Source of the DNA: Leisingera aquimarina DSM 24565
GTDB taxonomy: Bacteria; Pseudomonadota; Alphaproteobacteria; Rhodobacterales; Rhodobacteraceae
Assembly (NCBI RefSeq): GCF_000473165.1
Contig: NZ_KI421505.1
Location: 78,317-142,316, forward strand
Length of the DNA stretch: 64,000 nucleotides
Direction of reading: 5' to 3'
The position numbers were made by a program, and so were the translations under genes. The notes under the pieces were generated by a model that saw nothing but the letters and a program-made list of their open reading frames with translations, searched no databases and was not told the origin of the DNA. Of the stretch, positions 36,229-45,578 are shown in pieces. Each line of letters starts with the position of its first letter. Within the stretch, counting starts at the first letter, position 1.

Positions 36229-37002
36229 CTAGGTCAAGTCAGACAGGGCTGCCGCGGCTGTTTGCAGGGCGGGCAGGAAATCCGTCAGATCCTGCAGGCT
36301 GCGGCGCTGCACGGGAGCGTGCACCGACAATGTGGCCAGGAGCCGGTTGTGCGTGTCCCGCACCGGCACGGCGACGGCGACCATGCCGGAGATGAACTCC
36401 TCGGCGTCAGTGGAATAGCCGCGGCTGCGGATGGCGTCCAATTCAGTGCTGAGCGCAGCCGGGTCGGTGCAGCTTTGCCCGGTCTCCGCTTCCAGCGGCC
36501 GGGCGTGCAGCACGGCCTGCAGGGTGGCGGGCTTCAGGGTCGACAGATACATCTTGCCGCTGGCGGTGCAGTGGAACGGCACCTGAGTGCCGATCGGCAG
36601 CTGGATGCGCAGCGGCCATTTGGTTTCCACCCGGTCGAGATAGATCATCCCCTCGCGGTCGGGGGTGGCCAGGTTGCAGGTCTCGCCCAGTTCCTCGGCC
36701 ACGCCTTTCAGGATGCTGAGCCGGGCGGTGCGCAGATGTTCGGATGACATGGTATCCAGCGCCATCCGGCGCAGGCGGGGACCGGGACCATAGGCGCGCC
36801 CGTCAAGGTCGCGCTGCAAAAACCCTTCGGCCTCGGCGGTTTGCATCAGCCGGTGCACGGTGGGTTTGGGCAGGCCCATCGCCTCGATCATCTCGGCCGG
36901 TTTCACGGCGACGCCGCGGCGGGCGATCTCCTCCAGCAGCACCAGAAGGCGCAGGTTGGTGGGGATCTGCCCCTGATTGTTTTCGGACGCGTCGTCTGCC
37001 AT
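36229..37002 (-). CDS. IclR-family transcriptional regulator
   Basis: A 257-residue regulator. An N-terminal winged helix (about residues 12-75, with MGLPKPTVHRLMQTAEAEGFL) is followed by the IclR effector domain (about 90-250), with the typical QVPFHCTASGKMYLS and EEFISGMVAVAVPV segments. It is the last gene of the TRAP transporter operon, 13 bp after the dctM stop. It most likely controls that operon and the divergent GMC oxidoreductase gene. A candidate operator lies at 40397-40415. Confidence 0.88.
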   Translation of the reverse strand: MADDASENNQGQIPTNLRLLVLLEEIARRGVAVKPAEMIEAMGLPKPTVHRLMQTAEAEGFLQRDLDGRAYGPGPRLRRMALDTMSSEHLRTARLSILKGVAEELGETCNLATPDREGMIYLDRVETKWPLRIQLPIGTQVPFHCTASGKMYLSTLKPATLQAVLHARPLEAETGQSCTDPAALSTELDAIRSRGYSTDAEEFISGMVAVAVPVRDTHNRLLATLSVHAPVQRRSLQDLTDFLPALQTAAAALSDLT

Positions 37003-37015
37003 CGCCGCATAATCC

Positions 37016-38374
37016 CTACTTGTTGGGCAGCAGCACCAGGGCGAAATCGGGCACCAGCGAGACCAGCACCCAGACCCCGATCAGGGCTGCAAGGTAAGGG
37101 ACGGTATAACGGAGCAGGCGGAAATACGGAACACCGGTCACGCCGGACGCGACATAGAGGTTCAGACCGTAAGGCGGGGTGATGAAACCGATGGAGGCGC
37201 CGACCAGGAAGATCACCGAGAAGTGGATCGGATCAACCCCGACAGAGGCCGCGATGGGGGCCAGGATCGGCGCCAGGATGATGGTGACCGGCAGGCTTTC
37301 CAGCACCATGCCGGAGAAGAACACAATCACCATCGAGGTGAACAGCACCGCGTGGTAGCCGCCCATCGAGGTGACAAAATCGCCAATGGTCTGCTGCGCG
37401 CCCAGCAAGGACAGGATCTGCTGCATCACCACGGAGATTGCGATCAGCGGTGCCAGAATGCCGGTGATCTGCGCCGAGCGCACGACGATCGAGGGGATCT
37501 GCGGGATGGTGAAACCTTCGACCACCAGCATTTCGGCATAAGATTTCTCCTCCCAGGTTTTATCGCTCCGGGCGCCGGTGAGTTTGGTCACCAGCCAGGA
37601 CAGCACACCCGCGATGACGCAGAAGCCGACGGTGACGCCTGCCGCCTCGGTGGGGGAGAATTTGCCGGTGTAGATGCCCCACAGCACCAACCCGATGGCA
37701 AAGAAGCCGAGCCAGGCGCCGAAGGCGGTCTTCAGAACCCGGTTCAGTTGCAGCGGAATCAAGAAGCCCCAGCCATTGCGGCGGCAGATGATCCAGCAGG
37801 CCAGCTGCATCCCTATGACCATCATCGCGCCAGGCAGGATGCCGGCCACAAACAGGTCCGAGATCGGCAGGTTCATCAGGAAGCCGTAGACGATGAAGAT
37901 GATCGAGGGCGGGATGATGATGCCGACCGTGCCGCCAGCGGCGGCGGTGGCAGCCGAGAAGCGCTCGTCATAGCCGCCTTTGACCATCTCCGGGTGCAGC
38001 ATCGAGCCGATGGTGGCCGTTGTCGCCGAGTTAGAGCCTGAAATGGCGGCAAACAGCCCGCAGGCGCCAAGCGAGGCCATCGCCAGCCCGCCGCGCATCC
38101 AGCCGAGGCAGGCATAGGCAAAATCGGACAGGCGGCGGGCAATGCCGGACTGGTTGATCAGGTCGCCGGTGAGGATGAACAGCGGCATCGCCAAGAGGGC
38201 AAAACCCTTGTTGAAGACGTTCAGCAGCTCGGCGCCCATATTGTCGAGCGTCAGCCCCAGCACAAAAGAGCAGCCGATGACCCAATAGCCGATCACCAGC
38301 AGCACCGGCACGCCCAGCATGAACAGGAAGGTGACTCCAAGCGAGATCAGCGTGACCCAGGTTCCGGTGTCCAT
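37016..38374 (-). CDS. dctM: TRAP transporter large permease (DctM)
   Basis: A 452-residue membrane protein with about 11-13 hydrophobic segments. It has the DctM motifs around GFALLAMPLFILTGDL and GGTVGIIIPPSIIFIVYG. With DctQ and the DctP binding protein it forms a sodium-driven uptake system for an organic acid or related solute. The start overlaps the dctQ stop (TAATG). Confidence 0.9.
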   Translation of the reverse strand: MDTGTWVTLISLGVTFLFMLGVPVLLVIGYWVIGCSFVLGLTLDNMGAELLNVFNKGFALLAMPLFILTGDLINQSGIARRLSDFAYACLGWMRGGLAMASLGACGLFAAISGSNSATTATIGSMLHPEMVKGGYDERFSAATAAAGGTVGIIIPPSIIFIVYGFLMNLPISDLFVAGILPGAMMVIGMQLACWIICRRNGWGFLIPLQLNRVLKTAFGAWLGFFAIGLVLWGIYTGKFSPTEAAGVTVGFCVIAGVLSWLVTKLTGARSDKTWEEKSYAEMLVVEGFTIPQIPSIVVRSAQITGILAPLIAISVVMQQILSLLGAQQTIGDFVTSMGGYHAVLFTSMVIVFFSGMVLESLPVTIILAPILAPIAASVGVDPIHFSVIFLVGASIGFITPPYGLNLYVASGVTGVPYFRLLRYTVPYLAALIGVWVLVSLVPDFALVLLPNK

Positions 38375-39042
38375 TACACGTCTCCTCCGATCACGGCCTG
38401 TTTGATCAGCGGCGCGCCGCTGCGGAAATTGCGGATGTCGTCGGCGAGGTTTTCAAACACCCGGCCGATCATCAGGATAAAGGCGAGCGGCGCGGTGATC
38501 AGGAACCACCATTGCAGCACGCTGTCGGTGCCCAGCACGATTTGAAAGTTCGAGGCCGACAGCGCCGTCATCCGGGTGGTGGTGACAAAGACAATGACGG
38601 CAAAGCCGAACCACAGCACCGCGTCCAGGGTCAGGCACCCCATTTGCGCCCAGCGGGGCATGATGGTGCGGAATTCATTGAAGCTGAGATGGGTGCGCAG
38701 GCGCACGTTGAAGGCGGCGCCGAACCAGGCCATCACCATGAACAGCAGCGGCGGGATGGTGGTGGACCAGGGCTGCTGGTTCTTGAACACAAAGCGGTCG
38801 ATCACGCCCCAGAAAATGATGAAGGCGATAGCCAGATAGCTCCACACCATGATGGTGCGCTCCAGGTGGCGGTCCAGCAGCGGCACCAGCCGGTAGACCA
38901 GCATCACCAGCACCCCGCCAAGGGCCGCTGCAATGGTGCCCAGCACCCAGGCGGCGTTGCTTTGCAACGCGTTGCGGATTTCCCAGCTGTCTTGCGATGC
39001 AAATGCGCTGAAAATCGCACTGATATCAGACCAGAGCGTCAT
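38374..39042 (-). CDS. dctQ: TRAP transporter small permease (DctQ)
   Basis: A 222-residue membrane protein with four or five helices: VLGTIAAALGGVLVMLVYRL, MVWSYLAIAFIIFWG, and two near the C-terminus. It is somewhat longer than usual DctQ (about 160-200). The ATG follows GGAGGAACGA, so the upstream 20 codons of the open frame are not used. It lies between dctP and dctM. Confidence 0.82.
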   Translation of the reverse strand: MTLWSDISAIFSAFASQDSWEIRNALQSNAAWVLGTIAAALGGVLVMLVYRLVPLLDRHLERTIMVWSYLAIAFIIFWGVIDRFVFKNQQPWSTTIPPLLFMVMAWFGAAFNVRLRTHLSFNEFRTIMPRWAQMGCLTLDAVLWFGFAVIVFVTTTRMTALSASNFQIVLGTDSVLQWWFLITAPLAFILMIGRVFENLADDIRNFRSGAPLIKQAVIGGDV

Positions 39043-39139
39043 TCGTTCCTCCCATGAAGCCCCCGGTCTCCCGTTCCGGAGGGGCGGGGCCCGGCGCGTC
39101 ATGCGGCGCCGGAACCCGTTATTTCAGCCTAGGCTGCGG

Positions 39140-40372
39140 TCAGCCCTTCCACCAGCGGCGCGGTTCCACGTTTTCGGGCTTCATGTCTTTGTCGACTTCG
39201 CGCGCGATGTTGTAGATTTCCTGATAGGTGTCGATGCCGCCGGCCCAGCCGTTCAGACGGTCGCGCCATTGCTCCCACAGCTGCGGCTGGAACTCGGGCG
39301 AGCACATTTCCTCGGCCATGCGGATTTCGCTGTCCGGCAGGAAGGCAGGGCGCACGTCGTTTTCAACAAACATGGTGCCCGGCAGCTGCGGGTCGGAGAA
39401 ACCGACTGTTTTGACCAGTGCCGCCTCGTTTGCGGCCTGCACATGGGCCTGCGCCCAATAGGCGCTCTCCAGCACCGCGTCCTGCAGGTAGCCTTCGAGC
39501 CCGTCAAAGACCTTGGTCGACATCGAAGTATGCTCGGTGCCGCAGAAGAATTTGAGGTCCACGGATTGCGAAACCACCGGCGACATGTTGGCATAGGCCA
39601 CCGCAGAGGCCCAGGTTTCGGCGCCGTCGATCAGGCCCTGTTTCAACCCGTCCAGGGTTTCCTCCCAGGCGACCGGTACCGGGTTCAGGTTCAGCGCCTT
39701 CATGGCGATGCGGCCCAGCTGGGTGCCGGTGACGCGGTTCTTGGTGCCGAACAGCTGTTCCAGCTTGGTGATTGTGGGCGCGTCCTTGTATTTCAGGCCC
39801 AGCTGGATGCCGCGCAGCTCACAGTGGCTGAACAGGAATTTCAGCCCGTGGCGTTTTTCCAGCGGGTCGCGCAGGATTTCCTGGCTCTTGGGGTGGTACA
39901 GGAAGTGATACTGCGAGGCGCGGCCGGGGAACATGAAGGCATAGTCCAGCACGTTCAGATAGGGCGCGCCGCCGGCCGAGTTCTGGGTTGAGGCAGCGTA
40001 GATATCGACGATGCCCTGCTGGGTTTTCTCAACACAGCTCAGCTGGCCGCAGATCTGGTTGTCGCCGATGAATTCAATCCGGATCTCGCCGTCGGTGCGG
40101 GCTTCCAGATCGCGGGCGAACTCCAGCGCGCCGGCCCGTTCGATCAGCAGGTTGCGGGCGTTAAAGCCTGAGGCGCCGAACTTCAGCGTGTGCTTGGCAG
40201 GTTTGGCAAAGCGCTTTTCATAGGTCGATTCCGCAGCTGAGGCGAGATTCGCCAGGCTCATCGCGCCGCCAAAGCTGCCGGCCGCCAGCAGGGTCGAACT
40301 CATCCCGTAAGTGCCTGCAACCTTGAACAGATCCCGCCGCGATATGCGGTTCAGTTTGTCGGTGATCCCCAT
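39140..40372 (-). CDS. dctP: TRAP transporter substrate-binding protein (DctP), Tat-exported
   Basis: A 410-residue solute receptor. The N-terminus has a twin-arginine motif, SRRDLFKVAG, before a hydrophobic stretch (residues 15-45), so it is probably exported by Tat. The DctP fold follows (KHTLKFGASGFNARN onwards), with TQQGIVDIYAAS and the conserved AWEETLDGLKQGLIDGAE. The start follows GGGAGGAAAATT. It opens the operon dctP-dctQ-dctM-iclR, which faces a GMC oxidoreductase gene. The ligand is unknown; the neighbour suggests an alcohol or hydroxylated compound. Confidence 0.86.
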   Translation of the reverse strand: MGITDKLNRISRRDLFKVAGTYGMSSTLLAAGSFGGAMSLANLASAAESTYEKRFAKPAKHTLKFGASGFNARNLLIERAGALEFARDLEARTDGEIRIEFIGDNQICGQLSCVEKTQQGIVDIYAASTQNSAGGAPYLNVLDYAFMFPGRASQYHFLYHPKSQEILRDPLEKRHGLKFLFSHCELRGIQLGLKYKDAPTITKLEQLFGTKNRVTGTQLGRIAMKALNLNPVPVAWEETLDGLKQGLIDGAETWASAVAYANMSPVVSQSVDLKFFCGTEHTSMSTKVFDGLEGYLQDAVLESAYWAQAHVQAANEAALVKTVGFSDPQLPGTMFVENDVRPAFLPDSEIRMAEEMCSPEFQPQLWEQWRDRLNGWAGGIDTYQEIYNIAREVDKDMKPENVEPRRWWKG

Positions 40373-40396
40373 AATTTTCCTCCCTAAGATCAATTA

Positions 40397-40415
40397 TTGA
40401 GACGTTTGGTATCAA
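40397..40415. promoter_or_regulatory. candidate IclR operator between TRAP operon and GMC gene
   Basis: TTGAGAC-GTTTG-GTATCAA is an inverted repeat with 7-bp arms and one mismatch. It lies centrally in the 108-bp space between dctP and the GMC gene, where a shared regulator would act. Confidence 0.5.
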
Positions 40416-40480
40416 AAATAGCTAGCTTATTTCATGCAATCTGTATAGAAGTTTTTTCTTGAAAGAGTCGGGAGAGGGTC

Positions 40481-42076
40481 GTGGAAGCAGATTTCATTGT
40501 TATCGGAGCAGGGTCGTCGGGCTGCGTGATTGCCAACCGGCTGAGTGCGGATCCGCGCAACAAGGTGGTGCTGCTGGAGGCCGGAGGGCGGGACACAAAC
40601 CCCTGGATCCACATCCCGGTCGGCTATTTCAAAACCATGCATAACCCGTCTGTTGACTGGTGCTACAAGACCGAGCCCGATGCGGGGCTGAACGGGCGCT
40701 CGATCGACTGGCCGCGGGGCAAGGTTCTGGGCGGCTCGTCCTCGCTGAACGGGCTGTTGTATGTGCGCGGCCAGAAGGAGGATTACGACCGCTGGCGCCA
40801 GATGGGCAATGACGGCTGGGGCTGGGACGATGTGCTGCCCCTGTTCAAACGCTCCGAGGATCAGGAGCGCGGCGCGGATGAATTCCATGGCTCGGGCGGG
40901 CCGCTGACTGTCTCTAACATGCGCATTCAGCGCCCGATTTGCGACGCCTGGGTCGCCGCGGCGCAGGAGGCGGGATATCCGTTCAACCCCGATTACAACG
41001 GGGCCGCGCAGGAGGGGGTGGGGTATTTCCAGCTGACCACCCGCAACGGGCGGCGCTGCAGTGCTGCGGTGGCGTTCCTGAAACCGGCGCGGGGGCGGGC
41101 CAATCTGCAGATCATCACAAATGCGCTGGTGGAAAAGATTGATCTGGACGGGCGCCGGGTCACTGGCGTGACCTATCTGGACCGTGCCGGCCAGCGGCAG
41201 AGCATCACGGCGCGCAAGGAGGTGATCCTGTCGGCGGGGGCCATCAACTCGCCGCAGACGCTGATGCTGTCGGGGATCGGCCCGGCGGAGCAGCTGAAGG
41301 CCAACGGTGTTGAGGTGGCGGTGGATCTGCCGGGCGTGGGGCAGGGGCTGCAGGACCATTTGCAGGCGCGGCTGGTCTACAAATGCAACGAGCCGACGCT
41401 GAACGACGAGGTGCGCAGCCTGTTCAATCAGGCGCGGATTGCGCTGAAATACGCGCTGTTCCGGGCCGGGCCGATGACAATGGCGGCCAGTCTTGCCACT
41501 GGATTCATGAAAACCCGGCCTGAGCTGGCAACGCCGGATATCCAGTTCCATGTGCAGCCCTGGTCGGCGGACAGCCCCGGCGAAGGGGTGCATCCGTTTT
41601 CGGCCTTTACCATGTCGGTGTGCCAGCTGCGCCCGGAAAGCCGGGGCGAGATCCGGCTGGATGGGCCGGATCCGAAAACCTATCCGAAAATTCATCCCAA
41701 CTATCTGGCGACGGAGACGGATTGCCGGACCCTGGTGGACGGGGTGAACATTGCCCGGCGCATTGCCCGGCATAATCCGCTGGCGTCCAAGATCGCCGCG
41801 GAGTTCCGGCCCGATGCCGGTCTGGAGATGGAGGATTACGCGGGCACGCTGGACTGGGCGCGCGGCAATTCGGTGTCGATCTATCATCCCACCGGCACCT
41901 GCAGGATGGGGCAGGGGGCGGATGCGGTGGTGGACGCCGGATTGCGGGTGCATGGGGTGCAGGGGCTGCGGGTGGCGGATTGTTCGATCATGCCCGAGAT
42001 CGTCTCGGGCAACACCAATGCGCCGGCCATCATGATCGGTGAAAAGGCCAGCGATCTGGTGATGGCTGCTGACTGA
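40481..42076 (+). CDS. GMC-family oxidoreductase (choline/alcohol dehydrogenase type)
   Basis: A 531-residue FAD enzyme. The dinucleotide-binding motif is FIVIGAGSSGCVIANRL at the start. The GMC signatures follow (PRGKVLGGSSSLNGLLYVRG; GAINSPQTLMLSGIG). The C-terminal active-site region has IYHPTGTCRMG with the catalytic His, and an Asn at NTNAPAIMIG. It starts with GTG after GGGAGAGG. It oxidises an alcohol group; choline is only one option, since BetB and transporter partners are missing. It faces a TRAP uptake operon and is probably co-regulated by IclR. Confidence 0.88.
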   Translation: MEADFIVIGAGSSGCVIANRLSADPRNKVVLLEAGGRDTNPWIHIPVGYFKTMHNPSVDWCYKTEPDAGLNGRSIDWPRGKVLGGSSSLNGLLYVRGQKEDYDRWRQMGNDGWGWDDVLPLFKRSEDQERGADEFHGSGGPLTVSNMRIQRPICDAWVAAAQEAGYPFNPDYNGAAQEGVGYFQLTTRNGRRCSAAVAFLKPARGRANLQIITNALVEKIDLDGRRVTGVTYLDRAGQRQSITARKEVILSAGAINSPQTLMLSGIGPAEQLKANGVEVAVDLPGVGQGLQDHLQARLVYKCNEPTLNDEVRSLFNQARIALKYALFRAGPMTMAASLATGFMKTRPELATPDIQFHVQPWSADSPGEGVHPFSAFTMSVCQLRPESRGEIRLDGPDPKTYPKIHPNYLATETDCRTLVDGVNIARRIARHNPLASKIAAEFRPDAGLEMEDYAGTLDWARGNSVSIYHPTGTCRMGQGADAVVDAGLRVHGVQGLRVADCSIMPEIVSGNTNAPAIMIGEKASDLVMAAD

Positions 42077-42082
42077 GACTGA

Positions 42083-42112
42083 GGCGGCGGCACTCCGCAG
42101 ACTGCCGCCGCC
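42083..42112. terminator. bidirectional terminator between GMC and RTX genes
   Basis: GGCGGCGGCA and TGCCGCCGCC form a perfect 10-bp stem around a 10-nt loop, with GGGTTTT downstream on the plus strand. It separates two convergent genes. Confidence 0.75.
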
Positions 42113-42120
42113 TGCGGGTT

Positions 42121-45100
42121 TTAGAGCAGGAAATGATCCTCGCTCAGGGCAGAGGCCTGCACATCCAGCAGGGTGATCGATCCGTCGTTCCCAAGGTCGA
42201 TCAGGGCATTGCTGCCGTCCTGCGAGATTGCTCCGGACAGGTCATCAAAGCTGTCAAAGCCAAAGCTTCCGCCTGTCAGATCCAGCAGCTCGCCATCGGC
42301 GGAGGTGCTGAAATCGCGGATCACGTCATCGCCGAAACCCTCTTTGAAAACAAAGGTATCCGCGCCGCGGCCGCCCGTCAGCTGGTCATTGCCGGCCCCC
42401 CCGGTCAGCACGTCGGCGCCGCGTCCGCCTTCGATACGGTCATTGCCCGAGCCGCCGTCCAGGGTGTCGCGCCCGCGTCCGCCAACGATGCGGTCATTGC
42501 CCGCACCACCGTCGGCCAGGTCGCCTCCTTGGCCGCCAAACAGCACATCCGCACCATCGCCGCCGTCCAGGGTATCGGCGCTGCGCTGGCCGCGCAGCAG
42601 GTCGTTGCCGCGTCCGCCGTCGATATAGTCGCTGCCTGCACCGCCGGACAGCACATCGGCGCCGCCTTCGGCCAGGTCGACCACGATGCGCAGCAGCTGC
42701 TCCTCGCCGCCGTTGCGGGTGAAGTCGCCCTCAACCGGATCCACGATGGTGCCTGCCGCGGTGGTGCCGCCCAGGACATTCACCGGCGTGCCGCCGGGGA
42801 GGCCTTCGGAGCCGTTGAAACCCTCGTGCTGGCGGACCACGCCGTTCTCAGCGGTGCCCTGATCGCGGGCGGTCTGGTTCAGGAAGGCAGCACCTTCTTC
42901 GGTGTTCACCTCGGTGCCGGCGTCCAGAACGTCGCTGCCGAAGCGTTCGATCACCAGCGGCCCGGCAAAGTTGCCGTCCGCGTCAAAGATGAAGTCCTGC
43001 AGCGCATCGTCGGGCGAGGCCAGAAAAGCATCGTTGGAGGGGATAATCATGGTGGCCCAGGTAAAGAAGCCCTGGCCGACCTGATCGGCACTCACATTGA
43101 GGGTAAAGCTGGCGCTTTCACCCGGATCGATCGGCCCCGGCGCGCCGCTGCCACCGATGATGGTGGCGTCTACGCCGCCGTCGATGACCTGCTGGTTGAA
43201 CTCGGCGGCGATGCCTTCGACGCTGCCGTCTTCGGCAATGCGCTCCAGCCCGCCGCTGGCGGCCTCGCCATCCGTCCAGAGGTCAAAGTTTTCGCCGTCG
43301 TGGAAGCCGAACCAGACCGGCGTCAGGAAGGTGCCGCCTTCATCCAGGGTGTTGGTCACGGTGACAGTGATTGCCTCGCCATCGCCAATGGCGTCGCCGC
43401 GGATCACGTCATTGCCGCCGCCGCCGTTGATGGTGTCGCCGCCAGCGCCCCCGGCCAGCAGGTTGTCGCCAGCATCGCCGTTCAGAACGTCGTTGTTAGA
43501 CGATCCGGTCAGGTTTTCGATGTTCAGGAGCGTGTCCACAACCGCGCCGTTCGGCCCCTGATAGACCGCGGCGCCGGAATTCAGATCGGCAATCACTGCC
43601 GCACCGATATCCTGGAAATCCGCGGTGTCGATGCCGTCGCCGCCGTCGGTGATGTCAGCGCCGCCGCCGCCGCGCAGGATGTCATTGCCAGCGCCGCCCT
43701 CCAGCACGTCATTGCCGCCGCGGCCCACCAGCAGGTCGTCGCCGCCGTTGCCGGTCAGGGTGTTGGCGCCGCCGCCGCCGAACAGCTGATCGTCATTGTC
43801 CGAACCGTCGAGGTTTTCGAACCCGCTGAAGTTTTCGAACACGGTGGTGGTTTCATTCGGCTGATAAGAGGCGCTGCCGGAGCCGAGGTCGGCGACAACT
43901 TCGGCGCCGATATTGATGAAGCTGTTGGTGTCGGTGCCTTCGCCGCCGGTCAGGACATCGGTGCCGCCGCCGCCTGCGATGAAGTCGTCGCCATCGCCGC
44001 CGTCAATCGCGTTGGGGGCTGCCCCCAATGCGCGGATGTCATCGTTGTTGGATGAGCCAGTGATGTTTTCGATGCCGGTGAAGTCTTCCTCGATCAGCGG
44101 GCCGTTGCCGCCCCCGCCATTATAGGCTGCGGTGCCCGAACCGTCCGCGTTCAGCACCACGGTGACACCGGCGATTGAGGCATCTGCGGCGCCCTGGTTG
44201 ATATTGGCAAAGGAGTTGGTGTCGATGCCCGCGCCGCCGTCGATGGTGTCCACTCCGCCGCCGCCGCTGAGGATGTCGTTGCCGGAGCCGCCGCGCAGGT
44301 CGTCATTCCCCCTGCCGCCTTCCAGTTGATCGCTGCCGCGGCCGCCGCGCAAGACGTCGTCGCCGGAGCCTCCGTCCAAAGTGTCGGCACCCCGGTTGCC
44401 GCGCAGGTCGTCGTTTCCGTCACCGCCGTTCAGCTCATCATCGCCGCGGCGTCCGCGCAGGATGTCATCGCCGCCATTGCCGTTCAGCAGATTGGCGCCG
44501 TTGTCGCCGCGCAGATCATCGCCGTCATCGGAACCTTCCAGGTTTTCGATGCTGATCAGCGTGTCGGTCTCGACGACTTCATCAAAGATGGTACCGTCAT
44601 CGGCACCGGCGTCCAGCCCGTTCACGTCGCCGCCTGCATCCTGGACGATATCGGTGATCACCGGGCCGTTCTGCCCGGCGGGGGCGTTGTGCAGGTGGAT
44701 GGCGCTGACGCCCGCCACCGGCAGCAGATCGGATGCGGCCAGGCCGGTCACCGACAGATCCGAGCTGTAGGTGATGCTGCTGCCGTCGATCACGATCACC
44801 ACACGGCCCTGACCGGTGGCCTGCGAGTCGCTGGCGCCGTCCGGTTCCTGCGCGGCATCCAGATCGGCAACCAGAGTCAGCGTGCGGACGCCGCCATCGG
44901 CGACATCGCTTTCAACCAGCAGCTGGCCGCGGATTTCACCGCCGGGGAAGTCATTGGTGTGAATGTTGTAGTAAAGATTGCCGCCTGCGGCTTGGTCCAC
45001 AAGATCCGCGGGGGACTGGTCTGTGGTCAGCGACGCCAGCGGCTGATCCACCACCACCACTGCAAAGCCGGTCTCGCGGGTGGCGGTGCCTGTGCGCAGC

Positions 45101-45300
45101 GCGGCCGCGACCGGCACGTCGATGTCGCGGTAACTCGCGGTGTCCGACCCTGCGCCGCCGTCCAGCGTATCGTCCCCCAAACCGCCGGTCAGGGTGTCAT
45201 CGCCGCCCAGCCCCTGCAGTTCCTCACTGGCATTTGTCCCGATGAGAGGGTCCGGGCCTTCTGTCCCGGTGATCGGGCCCATGTTGTTCTGTACAGTCAT
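42121..45300 (-). CDS. secreted RTX calcium-binding protein with CHRD-like and spondin_N modules
   Basis: A 1059-residue, acidic protein. Short GGxGxDxLxG repeats occur at about residues 20-55, 260-360, 420-640 and 877-985 and would bind calcium outside the cell. Residues 80-230 contain CHRD-type segments (NIHTNDFPGGEIRGQL and AIHLHNAPAGQNGPV). Residues 643-876 resemble spondin_N (TPVWFGFHDGENFDLW). The C-terminus (VFKEGFGDDVIRDF onward) looks like a type I secretion signal. The start at 45300 has AGGAAAG upstream. No type I secretion genes are adjacent. An adhesin or matrix role is inferred. Confidence 0.82.
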   Translation of the reverse strand: MTVQNNMGPITGTEGPDPLIGTNASEELQGLGGDDTLTGGLGDDTLDGGAGSDTASYRDIDVPVAAALRTGTATRETGFAVVVVDQPLASLTTDQSPADLVDQAAGGNLYYNIHTNDFPGGEIRGQLLVESDVADGGVRTLTLVADLDAAQEPDGASDSQATGQGRVVIVIDGSSITYSSDLSVTGLAASDLLPVAGVSAIHLHNAPAGQNGPVITDIVQDAGGDVNGLDAGADDGTIFDEVVETDTLISIENLEGSDDGDDLRGDNGANLLNGNGGDDILRGRRGDDELNGGDGNDDLRGNRGADTLDGGSGDDVLRGGRGSDQLEGGRGNDDLRGGSGNDILSGGGGVDTIDGGAGIDTNSFANINQGAADASIAGVTVVLNADGSGTAAYNGGGGNGPLIEEDFTGIENITGSSNNDDIRALGAAPNAIDGGDGDDFIAGGGGTDVLTGGEGTDTNSFINIGAEVVADLGSGSASYQPNETTTVFENFSGFENLDGSDNDDQLFGGGGANTLTGNGGDDLLVGRGGNDVLEGGAGNDILRGGGGADITDGGDGIDTADFQDIGAAVIADLNSGAAVYQGPNGAVVDTLLNIENLTGSSNNDVLNGDAGDNLLAGGAGGDTINGGGGNDVIRGDAIGDGEAITVTVTNTLDEGGTFLTPVWFGFHDGENFDLWTDGEAASGGLERIAEDGSVEGIAAEFNQQVIDGGVDATIIGGSGAPGPIDPGESASFTLNVSADQVGQGFFTWATMIIPSNDAFLASPDDALQDFIFDADGNFAGPLVIERFGSDVLDAGTEVNTEEGAAFLNQTARDQGTAENGVVRQHEGFNGSEGLPGGTPVNVLGGTTAAGTIVDPVEGDFTRNGGEEQLLRIVVDLAEGGADVLSGGAGSDYIDGGRGNDLLRGQRSADTLDGGDGADVLFGGQGGDLADGGAGNDRIVGGRGRDTLDGGSGNDRIEGGRGADVLTGGAGNDQLTGGRGADTFVFKEGFGDDVIRDFSTSADGELLDLTGGSFGFDSFDDLSGAISQDGSNALIDLGNDGSITLLDVQASALSEDHFLL

Positions 45301-45578
45301 TGTCTTTCCTCCAATTGCACCGGCGCAGCTCCGTTTGCGCGCGGTTGCGATTGAAGCTGTGAGGGGGCGGGAAAAACGCAACGCATCAGATTTGAAGCGC
45401 TGCGCGTCATTTGGAAGAAAGCGGAGATTTTCGCGTAAAGTGCTGAGAAGGTGCGGATTTTTTTCAAGTTCACAGCGGCACAAGTAAATTTGAGTGGTGT
45501 TACAACGGGGCTGGCAGTAGCTGAAGATAGGCTGTCCTTGCCGCCGCCCTGTTGTTGTCACATGAGATTTCCGGCGTG

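Noticed and set aside
42133..44055. Open frame of 640 codons opposite the RTX gene
   Set aside because: It is a shadow of the repetitive GGxGxD codons; the protein is a repeat of AAA/IAA-rich residues without known features.
42400..44480. Regularly repeated DNA that could suggest a CRISPR array
   Set aside because: The repeats are 27-base coding units of nonapeptide RTX motifs in frame, with variable sequence and no unique spacers.
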